From positions 1 to 18,159 of the forward strand of contig CAJKSU010000035.1 of assembly GCA_905202605.1 (NCBI GenBank): a stretch of DNA of 18,159 bases. The letters run 5' to 3'. Positions 14,459-18,159 of the stretch are shown in pieces. Below the pieces are notes generated by a model. That model searched no databases and was not told the DNA's origin. It saw nothing but the letters and a program-made list of their open reading frames with translations. The DNA is from an uncultured Eubacteriales bacterium. Its GTDB lineage: Bacteria; Bacillota; Clostridia; Oscillospirales; Oscillospiraceae. The number at the start of each line of letters is the position of its first letter. Position 1 is the stretch's first letter. The position numbers and the translations under genes were made by a program.

Positions 14459-15420
14459 TGAGAAGCTTCGGGAAAGTAGGCTCGGACAAAGTCCACATCC
14501 TCTACCCGGAAGGTTTTGCCTCGGAGGTTTTCCAGAATTCCGGCATCGGTGGCAAAGGCAAAGGTCAGCTGATAGGAATAGAGGGCCTGATACTTCCGGT
14601 CATATTTCGTCTCGGCCTTGCCGTACTTGCCGTCGCCCAGCAGGGGATGCCCGCTGGCGGCGAACTGAGCGCGAATCTGGTGGGTTCTGCCGGTAATCAG
14701 CTCGCACTCCACCAGACTGAGCTCCCGGTTCTTATTCAGGGTCTTATATTTGGTGATGCAGGTCTTGGAGCCGGGCTGAGAGGTTTTTGTGACATAGACC
14801 CGGTTCTTTTTTGCATCCTTAAAGAGGTAGCCCTTCAGCTCGCCGCTCTCCGGCTTCATCACCCCGTGGATCACTGCCAGATAGCGCTTGTCCAGTTCCC
14901 GATTCTTGACCTTCTGGTTCATGATCCGCAAAGCCTCGGCATTTTTTGCGGCAATGACGATGCCGCCGGTGTTCCGGTCAATGCGGTTGCAGAGGGCGGG
15001 GGCAAAGGCGTGCTCCTGCCGGGGCTTCCATTCGCCCTTGGCATAGAGATAGGCCTGAATGTGGTCGATGAGGGTGCGCCCGTACTCCGCCCCGTCGTGG
15101 GGATGCACTGCCATGCCGGGCTTTTTATCCACCAGAAGGATGTTTTCGTCCTCATATACAATATTTAATTTGGGGGAGGTAACGGTGAGGTAGGCGTTTT
15201 CTTCCTTGGGGGTGTCGAAGAACTCATCGTTTACATACATCTCCACCAGATCCCCGGCGGTAAGTCGGGTGTCCCGCTGGGCGCGCTGACCGTTGACCTT
15301 GATGCGCTTGAGCCGGATGTATTTTTGAGAAAGGGAGGCCGGAAGCAGGGGGACGGTTTTTGCAATGAACCGATCCAGCCGCTGTCCGGCATCGTTTTTG
15401 GTAATGGTAAAGGATTTCAT
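14455..15420 (-). CDS. RluA-family 23S rRNA pseudouridine synthase
   Basis: A 321-residue protein. Residues 1-65 are an S4 RNA-binding domain. The catalytic domain holds VDKKPGMAVHP (97-107), the signature NRIDRNTGG with catalytic D148, and GRTHQIRAQFAASGHPLLGD (244-263). It isomerises uridine to pseudouridine in large-subunit rRNA; which position cannot be told from sequence (RluC/RluD-type). The usual HRLD is NRID here, as seen in many clostridial members. The start has GGAGG five nucleotides upstream. It sits 27 nt after the CmpB-like gene and is probably co-transcribed with it from the promoter at 16827. Confidence 0.93.
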   Translation of the reverse strand: MKSFTITKNDAGQRLDRFIAKTVPLLPASLSQKYIRLKRIKVNGQRAQRDTRLTAGDLVEMYVNDEFFDTPKEENAYLTVTSPKLNIVYEDENILLVDKKPGMAVHPHDGAEYGRTLIDHIQAYLYAKGEWKPRQEHAFAPALCNRIDRNTGGIVIAAKNAEALRIMNQKVKNRELDKRYLAVIHGVMKPESGELKGYLFKDAKKNRVYVTKTSQPGSKTCITKYKTLNKNRELSLVECELITGRTHQIRAQFAASGHPLLGDGKYGKAETKYDRKYQALYSYQLTFAFATDAGILENLRGKTFRVEDVDFVRAYFPEASH

Positions 15421-15447
15421 AGAAGCCTCCGTAGTCGAAAATGCGGT

Positions 15448-16794
15448 TCAGTCCGCTTCCTTGGCATTGGGATAGATCACCGCCATCCTGTCGTCGTCAA
15501 AGAAGCGATCCATCACCTGCTGCCACTGATGGCGGGCGGGAATGTCCTTGGAACGCTGGTCATAGCGGATCAGCGCCAGAGAAGAGGTGAGCATATTCAC
15601 TGCCATAAATACCACAAGGCACAGGGTGATGAGCAGGTTGGGCAGCTGGGGGATCTTGGACAGCCAACGGGCCAGCCGGGGATAGCAGACCTTGATCCAC
15701 ACCACGGCGGCAATGCCCCAGAAGAAGCAGTAGAGCAGGTTGATGCGTCCGCCCAGATTAAAGGGAATATCGCTGTAGTCCCAGAAAACCTTGCCGAAGA
15801 AGAGCTCGGTGAATACGCTGCAAAGGTACTCATATGCGCCGCCCAGTACGGTGCCAATCAGGAAAATGTGCCGGTCAGGCTTGCTTATGTCCCGGTGGAG
15901 CAGGGCTGTGGCAAGGGCGATGGCAAGCCCCCAGACGATGCTGAACGGCCCCCAGACCAGACTGCTGCGGCTCATCCAGACCCCGGCGGTGATCCGGCAG
16001 AAGATGGTTTCCGTGATGTCACCCAGCAGAGATCCGATGAAAAACAGCTGAAACAGCAGAAGCGGCGTGCAGCCGCTGTGCGCTGCGGCGGCAGGCTCCG
16101 CCTGCTCCAAATCATAGGCACGCTCCATGCGCCGCTCTACCCGGGTGAGAATGCCGGCGCCCAGCCGGGTGCGCCAGCTGCGCAGACCGGACTGCACCTG
16201 CTCGATCTTTTCGACGTTGGCGGCGGGAGTGCGGCAGACATAGCCCAGAATTGCGTCGGTGGGAGAAGCATTGGAAGACTTGCGTTCGTGATGGATGGTG
16301 AAAAGGGAGGCGAGCAGATCCAAAAGGCTGATGCCGCTGAGGATCCACACTGCAAGCCGCCCAAGGAGCCTTGGCAGCAGGTCGTAGACTACGGTGAGCA
16401 GTTCATTGCCAAAGAGCACTGCCAGCGTGCCGAGAATGCCCCATAAAACCGAATAGGGCAGGCACACATAGCCGTCAAAATTCCATGGCAGGGAGGAGTA
16501 GTCCCACCAGCGCCTGTGATTCATCCGCTCCAGCAGCTTGCCGGTACACCACTCAATTAAGGTAGCCAGCGCACAGCAGCCGAAGAACAGAAATACCGGC
16601 CGCGATTGCAGCTCCCCCAGAAACACCGTCATGGCAACGGCGGAGATGCCGTAGATAAAGCACACGGGGCCGGAGAAGAAGCCGCGGTTGGCAAACGTCC
16701 GCCGCTTTCCGCTGGCAATGGCGGTTTCCGCCGCCCAGCCCAGAAACGAATAGAGAAACAGCAGCCATAAAAGCTCATATTTGGAGTAGCCCAT
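15448..16794 (-). CDS. CmpB-type putative ABC transporter permease, internally duplicated
   Basis: A 448-residue membrane protein made of two copies of one unit. Copy 1 has SFLGWAAETAIASGK at 16-30 and WWDYSSLPWNFDGYVCLPYSVLWG-like residues at 96-119. Copy 2 has SLLGDITETIFCRITAG at 255-271 and WDYSDIPFNLGGRINLLYC at 338-356. The WDYS-x2-P-x-N-x2-G-x6-Y-x3-WG pattern repeats exactly. This fits the CmpB family (putative ABC transporter type IV), usually one unit per protein. A charged soluble linker (about 165-240) joins the copies. The start has AAGGAGG nine nucleotides upstream and a good promoter before that. No ATPase gene is adjacent, so a transport role is unproven. Confidence 0.86.
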   Translation of the reverse strand: MGYSKYELLWLLFLYSFLGWAAETAIASGKRRTFANRGFFSGPVCFIYGISAVAMTVFLGELQSRPVFLFFGCCALATLIEWCTGKLLERMNHRRWWDYSSLPWNFDGYVCLPYSVLWGILGTLAVLFGNELLTVVYDLLPRLLGRLAVWILSGISLLDLLASLFTIHHERKSSNASPTDAILGYVCRTPAANVEKIEQVQSGLRSWRTRLGAGILTRVERRMERAYDLEQAEPAAAAHSGCTPLLLFQLFFIGSLLGDITETIFCRITAGVWMSRSSLVWGPFSIVWGLAIALATALLHRDISKPDRHIFLIGTVLGGAYEYLCSVFTELFFGKVFWDYSDIPFNLGGRINLLYCFFWGIAAVVWIKVCYPRLARWLSKIPQLPNLLITLCLVVFMAVNMLTSSLALIRYDQRSKDIPARHQWQQVMDRFFDDDRMAVIYPNAKEAD

Positions 16795-16826
16795 GGAGAG
16801 AGCCTCCTTTTTTGATACTTGTTCCT

Positions 16827-16855
16827 ATGATACTCGGTGGCGGTGGCTGTGTCAA
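16827..16855 (-). promoter_or_regulatory. Promoter of the CmpB-like and pseudouridine synthase genes
   Basis: On the minus strand a perfect TTGACA (16850-16855), exactly 17 bp, and TATCAT (16827-16832): 11 of 12 consensus positions, with a start near 16820 and a leader of about 26 nt. Confidence 0.82.
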
Positions 16856-16898
16856 TGGCGGATAAGGGGAGAATGTTTTATTTTTCTGCTGTTTTCCC

Positions 16899-16927
16899 TT
16901 GACAAGCGGCAGGAAAATCTATATAAT
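16899..16927 (+). promoter_or_regulatory. Perfect consensus sigma-A promoter of yceD-rpmF
   Basis: TTGACA (16899-16904), exactly 17 bp, TATAAT (16922-16927): all 12 positions match. Transcription should start near 16934, about 26 nt before the yceD start. It is back to back with the CmpB promoter, their -35 boxes 44 bp apart. Confidence 0.92.
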
Positions 16928-16959
16928 AGCTTGGTCAGACTATGAAAGGAATATGATCT

Positions 16960-17466
16960 ATGCTCTTAAATCTCGCCTCGATCATTCATACCCCTGGCGG
17001 AATTGTTCCTTTCAGCTTCTCCATGGACTTCAGTCAGTCGGAGTTCGGCGGATCCTATCCGGCCCAGGAACCGGTGCTCGTAGATGGGCAGGTTCACAAT
17101 GAGGCCGGTGTTCTTCTGCTAAGCGCCGAAATGAAGACCACGCTGCACTGCGTCTGTGACCGCTGCGCCGCTCCGTTCCTGCGGGAATACCGTCAGGAGG
17201 TTTCGGCGGTGCTGGTGACCGAGCTGTGCCACGAGGAGAACGAAGACGACTGGACATTTCTGCTTCAGGGCGAAAGCGCGGATCTTGATGATGTCATGAA
17301 CACCGCCTTTGTTTTGAATCTGGATTCCAAAATGCTTTGCAGCCCCGACTGTAAGGGACTTTGTCCCCGGTGCGGGAAGAACCTGAACGAAGGTCCCTGC
17401 GGCTGCAAAAAAGAACTCGATCCCCGTTTGGCTGTGTTAGGGCAGCTGTTGAAGGATAAGGAGTAA
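16960..17466 (+). CDS. yceD: YceD/DUF177 family protein
   Basis: A 168-residue protein of the DUF177 family, which is almost always encoded immediately before rpmF and in some bacteria is linked to 23S rRNA processing or accumulation. It has cysteine knuckles at C64, C66 and C69 and a second cluster at C127, C131, C135, C138, C147 and C149 (with CPRCGKNL), probably zinc-binding. An acidic segment at 91-115 lies between them. The start is preceded by AAAGGA. It sits 45 nt before rpmF, in the classic gene pair. The symbol is based on family and context. Confidence 0.92.
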   Translation: MLLNLASIIHTPGGIVPFSFSMDFSQSEFGGSYPAQEPVLVDGQVHNEAGVLLLSAEMKTTLHCVCDRCAAPFLREYRQEVSAVLVTELCHEENEDDWTFLLQGESADLDDVMNTAFVLNLDSKMLCSPDCKGLCPRCGKNLNEGPCGCKKELDPRLAVLGQLLKDKE

Positions 17467-17470
17467 ACCC

Positions 17471-17490
17471 ATTGCCTTCGGGCAATTTTT
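17471..17490 (+). terminator. Small UUCG hairpin between yceD and rpmF
   Basis: ATTGCC-TTCG-GGCAAT followed by TTTT: a six-pair stem closed by the very stable C(UUCG)G tetraloop. It is short for a full terminator and more likely an attenuator or stability element that sets the L32 to YceD ratio. Confidence 0.55.
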
Positions 17491-17511
17491 CGACCAAGGA
17501 GGTGTCACCAA

Positions 17512-17697
17512 ATGGCCGTACCAAAGTGTAAAGTATCCAAGGCTAGACGCGACAAGCGCCGCAGCAACGTCTGGAAGCTGGAGGTGCCTGGTCTTGCCAA
17601 GTGCCCTAAGTGCGGAGAGCCCGTGCTTCCTCACAGAGCTTGCAAGGCTTGCGGATTCTATAAGGGACGCGAGGTCATCGCTGTTAAGGCGGACTGA
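17512..17697 (+). CDS. rpmF: Large-subunit ribosomal protein L32
   Basis: A 61-residue protein beginning MAVPKCKVSKARRDKRRS, the conserved basic N-terminus of bacterial L32, with a zinc knuckle at C31, C34, C44 and C47 (CPKC, then CKAC). This is the zinc-binding form of L32, not the cysteine-free paralogue some bacteria express under zinc limitation. It is a structural component of the 50S subunit. The start is set by AAGGAGG at 17496-17502. It is immediately followed by a strong terminator. Confidence 0.98.
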   Translation: MAVPKCKVSKARRDKRRSNVWKLEVPGLAKCPKCGEPVLPHRACKACGFYKGREVIAVKAD

Positions 17698-17706
17698 TCT
17701 GAAAGT

Positions 17707-17736
17707 AGAGCGGGGTGCGCACCCCGCTCTTTTTCT
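17707..17736 (+). terminator. Strong intrinsic terminator after rpmF
   Basis: A perfect 24-bp palindrome (17707-17730, 10-bp GC-rich stem, GCGC loop) runs into a T-rich tail through 17737. It ends the yceD-rpmF transcript. Confidence 0.95.
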
Positions 17737-17737
17737 T

Positions 17738-18005
17738 TATCAGGGCAGCGCCGCATGAATGTGTCGGCAGTTTACAGCCGGTCTTTTCCGCCGGAAATCC
17801 GTTGTTTTTTTCTTGACATACACAAAGTATGCCTGCGAAAAACTGCCTTTTTCCGACACAAAAGCTCTGGCTGAATCCTCGCCGCCAATCCATGTGGTAT
17901 TGCCCGGAAAATTTTTCTGGGGTCTGTACAAAAGTCATGATTTGCTGTGCGCCGGAGCTTTGAGGCAGGACGCAGGGCTGGAATACCGAAACCCTGAAAA
18001 TCCGA
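17738..18005. other. Gene-free spacer before der
   Basis: No convincing gene is seen. Short open frames on both strands lack ribosome-binding sites and read as low-quality protein. A TTGACA occurs at 17813-17818 but has no -10 at a workable distance. Confidence 0.6.
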
Positions 18006-18034
18006 TTGATTTATCCGGGAAAAAATGAGATAAT
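18006..18034 (+). promoter_or_regulatory. Predicted promoter of der
   Basis: TTGATT (18006-18011), exactly 17 bp, GATAAT (18029-18034): 9 of 12 consensus positions, in an AT-rich setting. The start would be near 18041, giving a leader of about 75 nt. Confidence 0.6.
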
Positions 18035-18048
18035 AAAGCGAACTGAAA

Positions 18049-18073
18049 GTTGCCCGGCAATTTGCCGGACAAC
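18049..18073 (+). promoter_or_regulatory. Hairpin in the predicted der leader
   Basis: GTTGCCCGGC (18049-18058) pairs with GCCGGACAAC (18064-18073) with one mismatch and an AATTT loop. No T-run follows, and it ends 28 nt before the ribosome-binding site, so it is a leader structure of unknown role rather than a terminator. Confidence 0.5.
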
Positions 18074-18115
18074 TATGATAGGATATCAATTTAAGTATTA
18101 CAGGAGGTGGCGCAT

Positions 18116-18159
18116 TTGGCTAAGCCATTGGTTGCTATCGTGGGCCGACCCAATGTGGG
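18116..18159 (+). CDS. der: GTPase Der (EngA), N-terminal fragment cut by the window end
   Basis: Only 14 complete codons are present, starting from TTG: MAKPLVAIVGRPNVG, with the final codon incomplete. VAIVGRPNVG is the first half of the first G1/P-loop of Der, a tandem-GTPase protein needed for 50S subunit assembly. AGGAGG at 18102-18107 lies 8 nt before the TTG, so the non-ATG start is well supported. The position after rpmF agrees with a ribosome-biogenesis neighbourhood. The rest is outside the window. Confidence 0.88.
   Translation, partial: MAKPLVAIVGRPNV

Noticed and set aside
17813..17841. Promoter starting at the perfect TTGACA in the gap before der
   Set aside because: The sequence 16-18 bp downstream (around GCGAAA) does not resemble a -10 element.
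17759..18028. Small rightward open frame of 89 codons
   Set aside because: No ribosome-binding site, no recognisable domain, and it runs into the predicted der promoter.

Overview
The window reads as chromosomal DNA of a GC-rich, low-redundancy Gram-positive anaerobe, most likely a gut-type Oscillospiraceae/Clostridia member. The grounds are AGGAGG ribosome-binding sites before nearly every gene, sigma-A type promoters of the Firmicutes kind, oxygen-sensitive flavin/iron-sulfur enzymes, and the gene order yceD-rpmF-der. The genus call is an inference; no rRNA or tRNA is present.

Region 1 (1-5972) is the accessory part. A leftward four-gene operon encodes an iron-sulfur flavoprotein with a C-terminal cysteine ribbon, a zinc alcohol dehydrogenase, a three-domain Old Yellow Enzyme (OYE)-type reductase and an MFS transporter. 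A LysR regulator is transcribed divergently from a 272-bp control region that holds two promoters, a 12-bp palindrome and three copies of GTCCAAAT. It looks like a substrate-inducible uptake-and-reduction module for an unknown, probably enone- or alcohol-containing, small molecule. The OYE lacks the usual active-site tyrosine and has a shortened iron-sulfur cysteine spacing, so its chemistry may differ from that of known relatives. This is the best candidate in the window for an undescribed system. The operon is followed at 1-235 by a dense array of intergenic hairpins.

Region 2 (6861-11350) carries two convergent MATE exporters sharing a bidirectional terminator, an Xre-type regulator with a helical repeat-like C-terminus divergent from the second MATE, and a small membrane protein with its own near-consensus promoter.

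Region 3 (11351-16860) is leftward: a membrane-anchored alpha/beta hydrolase, a GT39 (PMT-family) membrane glycosyltransferase with an inserted discoidin-like domain, an RluA-family pseudouridine synthase, and an internally duplicated CmpB-type membrane protein. Promoters and hairpins split this into at least two transcription units.

Region 4 (16861-18159) is rightward housekeeping: a consensus promoter, yceD (DUF177), rpmF (ribosomal protein L32), a strong terminator, a roughly 380-bp gap with a promoter and leader hairpin, and the first 14 codons of der, cut by the window edge. No CRISPR array, RNA gene, transposase or phage gene was seen.
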